From: Thiodiazotropha sp040507245
GTDB lineage: Bacteria; Pseudomonadota; Gammaproteobacteria; Chromatiales; Chromatiaceae
Direction of reading: 5' to 3'
NCBI GenBank assembly: GCA_040507245.1
Contig: JBEVVH010000190.1
Span: forward strand, 1-6,521
Length of the DNA: 6,521 nucleotides
Part shown: positions 1-6,484 of the stretch, one piece after another
Layout of the letters: the number at the start of each line of letters is the position of its first letter
Position numbering within the stretch: the stretch's first letter is position 1
Notes under the pieces: generated by a model
Told to the model about the DNA's origin: nothing
Database searches by the model: none
The model's input: only the letters and a program-made list of their open reading frames with translations
Translations under genes and position numbers: made by a program

Positions 1-109
1 CCTCTTCTCATTTTGATTGACCGCAACTTCAATCATGGCGCATTACGACGCCGTTATTGAGGGGGGAGGAGACCATTACATCGGGCTACGGCTGGGGATC
101 GTCTGGGTT
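1..109. other. left flank, no gene assigned
   Basis: Two very short edge frames are open but neither is recognisable. On the plus strand, frame 1 reads 19 codons from the window edge to a TGA at 58-60 (ending NHGALRRRY) and could be the tail of a gene lying to the left. On the minus strand an ATG at 36-34 opens MIEVAVNQNEKR up to the edge, but no Shine-Dalgarno sequence precedes it. The two are mutually exclusive and cannot be decided without the neighbouring sequence. No convincing hairpin with a T-run follows the oxygenase stop codon at 110, so no terminator is called here. Confidence 0.3.
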
Positions 110-1012
110 TCAGCCGGTCTGTTGGTATTCGCAGTGATGAATGCGGTCGAAATAACGTGCCCGGTAGATCAGCCGGGGCCTCTCCCCATCCTCAAAGCCA
201 CTGCGTGTGTGGAGCACGTTGTTACAGATCAGTCCCTGGCCCGCTTGCAGCTTGCCGTGAAAATGCCACTCGGAAGGGGTATGCAGGAGGTTCTTTAGAA
301 ATGCCACCGCTTCGTTGAGCAGTGGATCGTCCCGCCATTCGATACTGCGACTGCGATCGGTGTAGCGCATGTGCAGATGTCCGTCGGCATGGATCGAAAA
401 CACCGGACCACTGCGGTCGGGTCGCAGTTCCTCGCCTTCCGACACATTGGCCGGGATGGTCATGGCCTGGGGATGCATCAGGGCCCGGATATAGTTCGGG
501 TTTTCATCCATGATGCGCAGGAAGACGATCTCGTGATCCAGCAGATCATTCTCACCGCCGTTCTCGGCCGGCTGTACGCAATGCAGCAGCAGCCCGTGAA
601 TCTGGTGTTGAAGGTCATTGTAGTAGCCATCCGTATGCCAGGCGATTGGTCGGTCGGAATAGGGGATGTAGCCCTTGCGCAGGGCATCGGACTGAACCGT
701 GAGCGAGGTGATGGCGTCATTGTCGGCGCACATGTTGTGGTCCAGGTTCTGTAACCCGAAGCGGAATCCCAGTTGGCGGATGATCTGCTTGTCTGCGTCA
801 TGACCGGACAGTCCGGCCCAGATGGCCATATTGGACTTTTGGCAGAGTACCTGAATCTGGTCGTGTTCCGCCTGGGTGATGTGGCGGGGATCAGCGATTT
901 CCACCACCAGGTCATCCAGCGAGGTCGGGTAGTCACTCAGTTTCTCATCGCGCCAGCGACGATAGGCATCCCGGTTTTGTGGCAGGAACGGTGATTCAGA
1001 CAGGATGGACAT
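110..1012 (-). CDS. TauD/TfdA-family Fe(II)-dependent oxygenase
   Basis: A cytoplasmic non-heme Fe(II) oxygenase of 300 aa, probably 2-oxoglutarate dependent. Numbered from the ATG at 1012, the metal-binding facial triad is visible as H126 and D128 in the motif PIAWHTDGYYN and the distal H268 in NNVLHTRSGF. Arg280, 12 residues further on, sits where TauD-type enzymes hold the 2-oxoglutarate carboxylate. The length is typical of the family, which includes taurine and 2,4-D dioxygenases, but the flanking sequence (YIPYSDRPI, LLLHCVQPAENGGEN) marks a separate subgroup whose substrate I do not know. A longer version starting at TTG 1042 (310 aa) is possible. I prefer ATG 1012 because the TTG has no ribosome site and a -10-like TATCAT lies only a few bases upstream of it. 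For ATG 1012 only a weak GAAAG is seen. The gene diverges from ubiT. Family assignment is firm, substrate is unknown. Confidence 0.88.
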   Translation of the reverse strand: MSILSESPFLPQNRDAYRRWRDEKLSDYPTSLDDLVVEIADPRHITQAEHDQIQVLCQKSNMAIWAGLSGHDADKQIIRQLGFRFGLQNLDHNMCADNDAITSLTVQSDALRKGYIPYSDRPIAWHTDGYYNDLQHQIHGLLLHCVQPAENGGENDLLDHEIVFLRIMDENPNYIRALMHPQAMTIPANVSEGEELRPDRSGPVFSIHADGHLHMRYTDRSRSIEWRDDPLLNEAVAFLKNLLHTPSEWHFHGKLQAGQGLICNNVLHTRSGFEDGERPRLIYRARYFDRIHHCEYQQTG

Positions 1013-1058
1013 GATGTACGGCTTTCGCGATTGATTGGACAATTGCTATGATAGCGCC

Positions 1059-1073
1059 ACTGAGCCGCTCAGT
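1059..1073. repeat. 15-bp inverted repeat, possible operator
   Basis: Perfect 7-bp arms, ACTGAGC and GCTCAGT, flank a single central C. The site lies between the divergent oxygenase and ubiT starts and next to overlapping -10-like hexamers. It has no T-run, so a terminator is unlikely. An operator is the more natural reading, but no regulator is encoded in the window and the family is unknown. Confidence 0.45.
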
Positions 1074-1143
1074 ACCACGGCATTAGCAGCCTATTAACCC
1101 GGAACAATCCGTTGTTGGGTGATGGACCGAGCGGTTTCATCAA

Positions 1144-1160
1144 ATCCGGATGTGCCGGAT
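1144..1160 (+). promoter_or_regulatory. small hairpin in the ubiT leader
   Basis: ATCCGG (1144-1149) and CCGGAT (1155-1160) form a 6-bp GC-rich stem with a 5-nt loop. It ends 12 nt before the ubiT Shine-Dalgarno AAGAGG (1173-1178). It may affect leader stability or ribosome access. The stem is short and could be chance. Confidence 0.25.
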
Positions 1161-1186
1161 CCTGTAGTTACCAAGAGGCGCCCGAC

Positions 1187-1687
1187 ATGCCTGCCCTGAA
1201 TAAACGCCCCCTGATGCCTGCCCCTCTGTCTCTGCCACTGCGCATGGTGCCGGGAAAGATGCATGGCATGATCCTGAGCAAGCTCTTGAACCGGGTATTC
1301 CAGACCCATATGGCAGAGGGTGAGCTCGATTTTCTGGACGGCCGGGTGGTGCATATTCGGGTCCGCGATGCGGGTTTGCAGTATGCACTGACCCTGGAAC
1401 AAGGACGGATTGCGGAAGCCGGAAAGCGGCCAGCAGATCTGAGTGCCACCGGCAGCGTATATGACTACCTGTTGCTGATTACCGGCCGGGAAGATCCGGA
1501 TACTCTGTTTTTTCAACGCTACCTGGTCATGGATGGGGACACCGGTCTTGGTGTGCATCTGAAAAACATGCTGGCTGCGGTGGATCCCGCGGAGTTACCG
1601 ATTCCCAAGGAGATCTACCGCATGGTGGAGCAGGGTCTCAAACTCTACGAACGTGTGTCCCAGATAGGTTCCTCCGGCAAGGCCTGA
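1187..1687 (+). CDS. ubiT: ubiquinone anaerobic biosynthesis factor UbiT
   Basis: A 166-aa SCP2-domain protein matching E. coli UbiT (YhbT, 174 aa). UbiT works with the Fe-S proteins UbiU and UbiV in O2-independent ubiquinone synthesis, where its SCP2 fold is thought to bind lipid-like ubiquinone intermediates. Shared landmarks are an N-terminal PLSLPLRMVP segment (13-22), GELDFLDGR (45-53), IRVRD (57-61), DPDTLFFQR (103-111) and GDTGLG (117-122); the last two are the family hallmark. The ATG at 1187 is chosen because AAGAGG at 1173-1178 sits 8 nt upstream and the protein then starts where E. coli UbiT does. The frame extends back to a TTG at 1112, but those 25 residues look non-coding. In E. 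coli ubiT sits beside ubiUV; neither partner is visible here. The 3' end overlaps convergent murI by 43 bp. Confidence 0.9.
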   Translation: MPALNKRPLMPAPLSLPLRMVPGKMHGMILSKLLNRVFQTHMAEGELDFLDGRVVHIRVRDAGLQYALTLEQGRIAEAGKRPADLSATGSVYDYLLLITGREDPDTLFFQRYLVMDGDTGLGVHLKNMLAAVDPAELPIPKEIYRMVEQGLKLYERVSQIGSSGKA

Positions 1688-2463
1688 ACCCGGGTCGGCT
1701 GGCCTCTCAGACGTTCGATCAGCTCCCGGGTCTGTTCCGGCGGTGCGCTGCACCAGAACTCCTCCTGCCCGGGCTGATCGCACCGGTTCAGCAGATCCTG
1801 CTCCTCGAGCCGTCGAAACAGCTGACGTGCCACTGCAGGTCCGGTGTCGATGATGGTTACCGCCGAACCGGCGGATTCTTCAATGCGGGATTTCAGAAAG
1901 GGGTAGTGGGTGCAACCCAGAACCAGGGTGTCCACGCCCGATTCGAGCACCGGCTGCAACTGCCGATGGACGATTTCCCGGGTTTCGGGGTGCTCCGGTC
2001 CCATGAATTCGATCGCTTCGACCCAACCCTGGCAGGGACAGATGATGACCTGGGATTCTCTCGCGTGCTCGCGCAGCAGGGAACGGAATTTTCCGCTGCT
2101 CAAAGTACCCTGGGTGGCCAATACGCCGATGCGGCCCCGGCTGCTCAGTTGAATGGCTGGTTTCACCCCGGGCTCCATGCCGACGATCGGCAGGTCGTAA
2201 GCTGCCCGCAGATGTTTGACCGCTGCGGCCGTGGCGGTGTTGCAGGCAATCACAATGCCTTTGACCTGGCGTTGCATGAGAAACCGGGTGATGTGCTGTG
2301 CGCGCTTGAGCACGAAGGCCTCGTCCTTATTGCCGTAGGGCAGGTGAGCTCGATCCGAGACATAGATCAGATGTTCCTTGGGAAGCATCTGGCGGATATG
2401 GCTGAGCACCGTAAGTCCGCCGATACCGGAGTCGAAGATCCCGATGGGTTGATCAGACGGCAT
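1645..2463 (-). CDS. murI: glutamate racemase MurI
   Basis: Cofactor-independent racemase (272 aa) that interconverts L- and D-glutamate in the cytoplasm, supplying D-Glu for the second residue of the peptidoglycan stem peptide. The N-terminal signature GIFDSGIGG (8-16, with D11 and S12) is intact. So are both catalytic cysteine motifs: C74 in ACNTATA and C184 in LGCTHYPF, the latter with H186. PYGNK (42-46) is also typical. Length is normal. The ATG at 2463 lies inside the last codons of the upstream kinase gene, giving an 11-nt overlap. A GAGG at 2473-2470 sits 6 nt before it, so translational coupling to the kinase is likely. The open frame reaches back to 2523, but the extra 20 residues are out-of-frame kinase sequence. 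The last 43 bp overlap convergent ubiT. An essential wall gene as the distal member of a signalling operon is unusual. Confidence 0.95.
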   Translation of the reverse strand: MPSDQPIGIFDSGIGGLTVLSHIRQMLPKEHLIYVSDRAHLPYGNKDEAFVLKRAQHITRFLMQRQVKGIVIACNTATAAAVKHLRAAYDLPIVGMEPGVKPAIQLSSRGRIGVLATQGTLSSGKFRSLLREHARESQVIICPCQGWVEAIEFMGPEHPETREIVHRQLQPVLESGVDTLVLGCTHYPFLKSRIEESAGSAVTIIDTGPAVARQLFRRLEEQDLLNRCDQPGQEEFWCSAPPEQTRELIERLRGQPTRVQALPEEPIWDTRS

Positions 2464-5200
2464 TGCCGACCTCGTTCTTGAGCAGGCGCTCCGCTTCTCG
2501 CTCCAGGAGCACGTAGCGGTCATTCAATTCCTGCAGGTCGGCAGTCTGACAGACGGATTCGAACTCCCGGATCCGATGATCCAGCGCGGGTACCCCGCAA
2601 CTGGATGTGGAACCATGTACCTTGTGTACCAGCTCCTTGAGCCGCTCACGATCAGACAGGTCGATATAGCGTTTGATTTGAATCAACTGCTGGGGCAGTT
2701 CCTTGCAAAGTTGCTGAAACATTTCATCGGCGAGTTTTTGATCACCACCGGTAATTGCGAGCAGTTTGTTCATGTCCCTCACTGGCAGGTCACTGCTGGC
2801 CAACTTGGGCTTGAGGTTGGATTCAAAAACGGATCGGAACAGATCATCGGCAGATTTCGCACGGAAGATCATGTTGATTACCGACCACATTTGCGGTTCA
2901 TCGATGGGTTTCAGCAGGTATCCGTCCATGCCGGCTTCGCGGATCTGGTTGCGGGTGCTTGGCACCACGTCCGCGGTCAATGCAATGATGGGGGTATGCC
3001 GCTGGTCATTCTCATTACGGCGGATGATTTCCGCGGCTTCCGTGCCTTTCATCTTGGGCATGTGAATGTCCATCAGAATCAGGTCGTAATGGTTGTTCTG
3101 CGCCATGGCTATTGCGCTGAGCCCATCGTTTGCCTCGCTGACAACGGCTCCTTTGCTGCGCATCAGGGTACTGATCAGTTTCAGATTGATATCATTGTCG
3201 TCCACTACGAGGATACTGTAGTTCTCAAGCCGGGGGTGGATGTCGACCCGTTCGGGTGAAGTCAGATAATCGACCTGCTTGGTCTTAATCGCGAACAGGG
3301 TGCATAACACCTCATCAAGTCTGGCGGTACTGATGGGTTTGGAGAGGTAGATATCGTGGCTGAGGGATTGGAATTTTTCTATGATGATTCGCTCTGAAGC
3401 GCTGATCAAAGTCAGTAAAGGTGTCTGGGTTTGTGACTTGAGGCGCAGGATTTCAAACTCCGCAGTTCCCGCGTCAATCTCCTGATGGGTGAAGCCGATC
3501 ACGATCAGATCGACTGATTCCTGATTTTCATATGGCAGATGCCCTTCGATCACCTCAATGCCAAAATCCTCCAGGGCGTGTTTCAAGGAGAGATAGGAAA
3601 GCCTGTGATCGTCAATCAGCAGCGCGCGTTTACCATATTGGGTCAGGCTTGGCTCCGAGATTTCCGGGTTGGGGTGTTTGAGAAGAGGAATGGATACGAT
3701 GAAATTCGCACCCTTGCCGAGGCTGCTGAACAACTCGATATCCCCGTTCATCGACTGAGCCAGTTTTTTACAGATACTCAGTCCCAGACCGGTGCCGCCG
3801 TACATTCGACTGGTGGATGAATCGGCCTGCTGGAACGACTCGAACAGCATGTTCTGCGCTTTGTTGTCGATCCCGATCCCCGTATCCGTCACGGAAAATT
3901 TCAAGATGAATTGATTGTCCGATTCGGAATCGATCATCACCCGGATGATGACGTCTCCATCATGGGTGAATTTGATCGCATTGCTGATCAGGTTGACCAG
4001 GATCTGGCGGATCCTGGGTTCATCACCAATCAATATTTTCGGTACGTCGGAATAGACCAGCAGGACCAGTTCGAGTCCTTTGTCATGGGCCGATGGGGAT
4101 AGCAGAATGGTGGGGTCTTCAAAGCATTCACGGACATTGAAAGGGGCGGTTTCGGGTTCCAGTTTGCCATACTCGAGTTTTGAGTAATCAAGTATTTCGT
4201 TGATGATGTCCAAAAGATTGATTGCAGATTTCGAAATGGTATTGACCAGGTCGCGCTGCTGCAGTGATAAGTCGGTTTTGAGCAGCAGATTGGTGAAGCC
4301 CAGGACCCCGTTCATCGGAGTCCGTATCTCGTGACTCATGTTGGCCAGGAATTCCGATTTTGCCTTACTGGCGGAAAGTGCGCGTTTCTTTGCCAGGTCG
4401 AGTTCCACATTCTGAATCTCGATGGCCTCAAGGGTTTCGGTGAGTTCCGCAGTGGCCTGATCGATCTGTTGCTGCATGGTTTCATGGGAATGCAGAATGC
4501 GACTGGTCATGGCGTTGAAGCCCTCTTCCAGACTTCGAATCTCGCCTTTGGAGACTTCCGGCACCCGCACGGAGAGGTCACCCTCGCGCATGCGTGACAC
4601 GGCCTGGGTGAGTCGGGCGATGGGGTTGATCATCGAGCGACTGATCGCCAGGGAGAAGAAGGCGGTGGTAATCAGGCCAAATACCAATATGATGATGGTG
4701 TTGGTGATGATGCTGACCTTGTTTTCGTTGAGTCGTGTTTTACTCAGGGTGAGGATCACATGACCGAGACTTTCCGGGCTGTTCATTGGGGAGTCCAGGG
4801 ATTGATCCGGATAATCACTGATCTCGATATCCTCGACCAGGTAGATCGCCGGGGCACTGAACTCCGCAAGATTGCCACTGCTCTCCATATCGTTCTTGAC
4901 CATGTAGGAGAGTAGATCCCCAGAGGCATCGAAAACCTTGATGCTGTGCACATCGTGTTGCAGAAAGATCGGTCTCAGGCTCATTTCCAGGATTGATTTG
5001 TCCCGGATGAATATGCCATACACGCTGATCGCTGCGGACTGACTCGCAATGGATTCGCCCCGTTCATCGAACAGTTCGTTGAGTCTTTCGATCTGGGTAC
5101 TGATCAGATAGATGGTGAGCAGCAGGGCGAGCACCGACGCCGGTAGCAGCCCGATCATGAGTGCCTGAAATTTGAGTGATCTCAGTTTGCTCAGAATCAT
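2453..5200 (-). CDS. barA: BarA/GacS-type hybrid sensor histidine kinase
   Basis: Inner-membrane hybrid kinase of 915 aa (E. coli BarA is 918). Order: TM1 about 11-34; periplasmic loop about 35-161; TM2 about 162-186; HAMP about 187-240 with P193; coiled coil to about 284; HisKA with phospho-acceptor H290 in SHEIRTPMNG; HATPase with N407, DTGIGI from D439 and GTGLGL at 469-474; a degenerate receiver about 524-632; an intact receiver about 661-780 (D667, D668, phospho-D711, T742, K764); and a C-terminal HPt domain with H859 in HKVHGS. The first receiver keeps D530 and D531 but has G569 at the phosphorylation position, as E. coli BarA also lacks a working site there. The linker IEIQNVELDLAKKRA matches BarA almost exactly, so the kinase core is BarA-like. 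BarA phosphorylates UvrY/GacA, which controls CsrA through small RNAs; that regulator is not in the window. Start and upstream stop share ATGA (5200-5197). Whether this is the orthologue or a paralogue recruited to this operon is open. Confidence 0.9.
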   Translation of the reverse strand: MILSKLRSLKFQALMIGLLPASVLALLLTIYLISTQIERLNELFDERGESIASQSAAISVYGIFIRDKSILEMSLRPIFLQHDVHSIKVFDASGDLLSYMVKNDMESSGNLAEFSAPAIYLVEDIEISDYPDQSLDSPMNSPESLGHVILTLSKTRLNENKVSIITNTIIILVFGLITTAFFSLAISRSMINPIARLTQAVSRMREGDLSVRVPEVSKGEIRSLEEGFNAMTSRILHSHETMQQQIDQATAELTETLEAIEIQNVELDLAKKRALSASKAKSEFLANMSHEIRTPMNGVLGFTNLLLKTDLSLQQRDLVNTISKSAINLLDIINEILDYSKLEYGKLEPETAPFNVRECFEDPTILLSPSAHDKGLELVLLVYSDVPKILIGDEPRIRQILVNLISNAIKFTHDGDVIIRVMIDSESDNQFILKFSVTDTGIGIDNKAQNMLFESFQQADSSTSRMYGGTGLGLSICKKLAQSMNGDIELFSSLGKGANFIVSIPLLKHPNPEISEPSLTQYGKRALLIDDHRLSYLSLKHALEDFGIEVIEGHLPYENQESVDLIVIGFTHQEIDAGTAEFEILRLKSQTQTPLLTLISASERIIIEKFQSLSHDIYLSKPISTARLDEVLCTLFAIKTKQVDYLTSPERVDIHPRLENYSILVVDDNDINLKLISTLMRSKGAVVSEANDGLSAIAMAQNNHYDLILMDIHMPKMKGTEAAEIIRRNENDQRHTPIIALTADVVPSTRNQIREAGMDGYLLKPIDEPQMWSVINMIFRAKSADDLFRSVFESNLKPKLASSDLPVRDMNKLLAITGGDQKLADEMFQQLCKELPQQLIQIKRYIDLSDRERLKELVHKVHGSTSSCGVPALDHRIREFESVCQTADLQELNDRYVLLEREAERLLKNEVGNAV

Positions 5201-6237
5201 TTTGGCGCCAGTTCCATCATGGTCTTTTTCAGACGGGTTTCAGACTTGATGGGGAAACCCAGCGAACGGGCCACATCGGTGTTGAACAGGACGGAAAAGT
5301 ACGCATCCATCTGCTGGAATTTTGGTAGTTTTCTGCCCATGAAATAATCCACAACATTGTCCCTGACCTGATCGGCGATGTCCTGGGGTGAGGAGTAGAC
5401 TGCAGCGAGTGCGCCGGCCTTGACGTACGCCGAGGAAAAGCCGATCAAAGGTATCCGCTTACGGTATGTCGACAGCAGAATATACGAGACTGTGGTTTTA
5501 TTGTGAATATTACTGTCCGGAAGGGCGAGAAATATGTCGATCTCGTCGAGAATACGGCTCAGAGCCGTACCGATGTTTTCCGTTGACGCCACCTCTCCGA
5601 CACGGATCGTGAGGTCCAGGGTCTTTGCCAGTTCGGTCAGCCGGAATAATTCCCGCTGATCCTGCTTGTCCAGAAGGACGCCGATATTTTTAAATCGCTC
5701 GGAGAGCGCCTTTATTAGGAGCAGGCTGCGCTCAATCGGTTGGTCGAGATACAGATAGTATTGCTGTGGATTGTTATGCGAGGAGTTTTCGATGGCTTTA
5801 CTGTTCTTCGGTACCAAGGCGGAAATGGTGGGGGTCTGCATAAAATGCTTCTGGGTGAACAAGGCCGCCTGTATGCCCAGTGTGACAACCAGTTGGTGGG
5901 ATCTCTGGGGTTGTGACTCATAGGATGAAATCTGAACAATATCAAAGTTGCTGTTCTGACAGGCTAGTTCGTGATTGCGACACCATTTTATGGTGGTGTT
6001 GGTGATGGTCGTTGCCACATCCAGGTAAACATCATCGTTGTCACTGAGCAGGACCAGCACGTTGTTGAGCGTTCCCTCGGTGATCGCATTGCCGGATATC
6101 AGCGACAAGAGCAAAAGCAGCAGGAATTGCTGCAAGGTTCTCCGGATAACTCCGATTCTGCGGTATGCCAATGCCTCGCGACACGCGCATTGCCATCCTG
6201 AGATGGTGTTCAGCGGGTGTGTATGGAATTTCAGCAT
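5197..6237 (-). CDS. periplasmic ABC_sub_bind-type solute-binding protein
   Basis: A 346-aa exported protein with the two-lobed fold of the ABC_sub_bind family (PF04392, TrpX-like). Signs are VLVLLSDND at 60-68 opening lobe 1, LVVTLGIQAA at 116-125, NIGVLLDKQ starting lobe 2 at 184-192, FLALPD at 236-241, and IPLIGFSSAYVKAGALAAV at 262-280. A signal peptide is clear: arginines at 26-33, then a leucine-rich core at 39-47, with cleavage plausible after A51. There is no lipobox, so it should be soluble in the periplasm. C86 and C93 could form a disulfide. The n-region from ATG 6237 is long (about 38 residues); a TTG at 6171 would give a more normal signal peptide, but neither start has a good ribosome site. 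The gene lies 14 nt after the receptor stop and overlaps the kinase by 4 nt. No permease or ATPase is nearby, so a sensing role with the kinase is more likely than transport. The ligand is unknown. Confidence 0.8.
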   Translation of the reverse strand: MLKFHTHPLNTISGWQCACREALAYRRIGVIRRTLQQFLLLLLLSLISGNAITEGTLNNVLVLLSDNDDVYLDVATTITNTTIKWCRNHELACQNSNFDIVQISSYESQPQRSHQLVVTLGIQAALFTQKHFMQTPTISALVPKNSKAIENSSHNNPQQYYLYLDQPIERSLLLIKALSERFKNIGVLLDKQDQRELFRLTELAKTLDLTIRVGEVASTENIGTALSRILDEIDIFLALPDSNIHNKTTVSYILLSTYRKRIPLIGFSSAYVKAGALAAVYSSPQDIADQVRDNVVDYFMGRKLPKFQQMDAYFSVLFNTDVARSLGFPIKSETRLKKTMMELAPK

Positions 6238-6251
6238 CCTGGTTGATTCAA

Positions 6252-6450
6252 TCAGAAGGCGAGCTTGGCCTGAACATACGCTCTTGGTTCCCAGACGTTG
6301 TGTCCGTCATTTGCATCATCGTGATAGAAGTCGTAGTTGTTTTTGTGCAGATTCTGAAAGATCAGCGACAGATCGAGTTTCGACTGGTTGAGTAGGAACT
6401 GTTTGTTGACTTTGACATCGAATCGGCTGTAGTTATTAACCTGGCGACTA
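6252..6450 (-). pseudogene. TonB-dependent receptor, C-terminal remnant
   Basis: The last 65 codons of an outer-membrane TonB-dependent receptor. The remnant shows alternating beta-strand patterns and receptor-tail landmarks: NNYSRFDVKVNKQF, then LDLSLIFQNLHKNNYDF, and a final strand RAYVQAKLAF ending in the C-terminal phenylalanine recognised by the BAM machinery. The minus-strand frame stays open to the window edge. Upstream of codon S at 6449 its sequence (for example LHRFSLPWKRS) no longer resembles a barrel and is antisense to a transposase-like start. I therefore place the end of genuine receptor sequence at about 6450, at a TA dinucleotide. The plug and most of the barrel are missing from this window; the rest may lie beyond the inserted element. 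It is followed 14 nt later by the binding-protein gene, so it was probably the first gene of the operon. Confidence 0.65.
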
Positions 6451-6467
6451 AGTATATCTGATATACT
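6451..6467. repeat. 17-bp perfect palindrome at element edge
   Basis: AGTATATC and GATATACT flank a central T with no mismatch. It starts directly after the TA junction, so it may belong to the terminal inverted repeat of the inserted element. The right half contains TATACT, a good -10 match, on either strand reading, but no matching -35 was found. Confidence 0.6.
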
Positions 6468-6468
6468 C

Positions 6469-6484
6469 CTCTTCCATGGAAGAG
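6469..6484. repeat. 16-bp perfect palindrome over the transposase start
   Basis: CTCTTCCA followed by TGGAAGAG is an exact 16-bp palindrome, one base away from the preceding one. The presumed transposase ATG (6476-6478) lies at its centre. Confidence 0.6.

Larger units (their letters stand above)
1013..1186. promoter_or_regulatory. divergent oxygenase/ubiT control region
   Basis: This 174-bp gap separates the two divergent genes and must hold both promoters. The 11-bp perfect palindrome GCTATGATAGC (1045-1055) contains a -10-like TATGAT on the plus strand (1047-1052) and TATCAT on the minus strand (1053-1048). Neither has a good -35 at normal spacing. Three bases further lies a 15-bp palindrome, ACTGAGC-C-GCTCAGT (1059-1073), suited to binding a dimeric regulator and covering the spacer of the minus-strand promoter candidate. 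The promoter assignments are inference; the palindromes are directly visible. No complete FNR/Anr box was found. Confidence 0.45.

Noticed and set aside
371..754. Plus-strand frames opposite the oxygenase gene
   Set aside because: The minus-strand protein has an intact HxD...H triad. The plus-strand frames are shadows with low-complexity or unrecognised products.
1031..1045. FNR/Anr-like box upstream of ubiT (TTGAT half-site in TTGATTGGACAATTG)
   Set aside because: Only one half matches TTGAT-N4-ATCAA. The second half does not match at the required spacing, so anaerobic control cannot be claimed from it.
1679..1705. AGGCC...GGCCT hairpin as a terminator between ubiT and murI
   Set aside because: The stem is only 5 bp with a long loop, has no T-run on either strand, and overlaps the ends of coding sequence.
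1906..2481. 191-aa plus-strand frame opposite murI
   Set aside because: murI has all catalytic motifs on the minus strand. The plus-strand product has no family resemblance.
2576..3259. 227-aa plus-strand frame inside the kinase gene
   Set aside because: It lies wholly opposite the receiver and HPt domains of the kinase, shows no recognisable domain, and is a mirror effect of the coding strand's codon bias.
5197..6237. Lipoprotein anchoring of the binding protein
   Set aside because: No L-x-x-C lipobox follows the hydrophobic core. The cysteines at 17 and 19 lie before it.
6440..6480. Simple frameshift or sequencing error in the receptor gene
   Set aside because: None of the three minus-strand frames to the right of 6450 gives a convincing receptor sequence, whereas the plus strand gives a transposase-like start at a TA junction. 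Insertion explains more.
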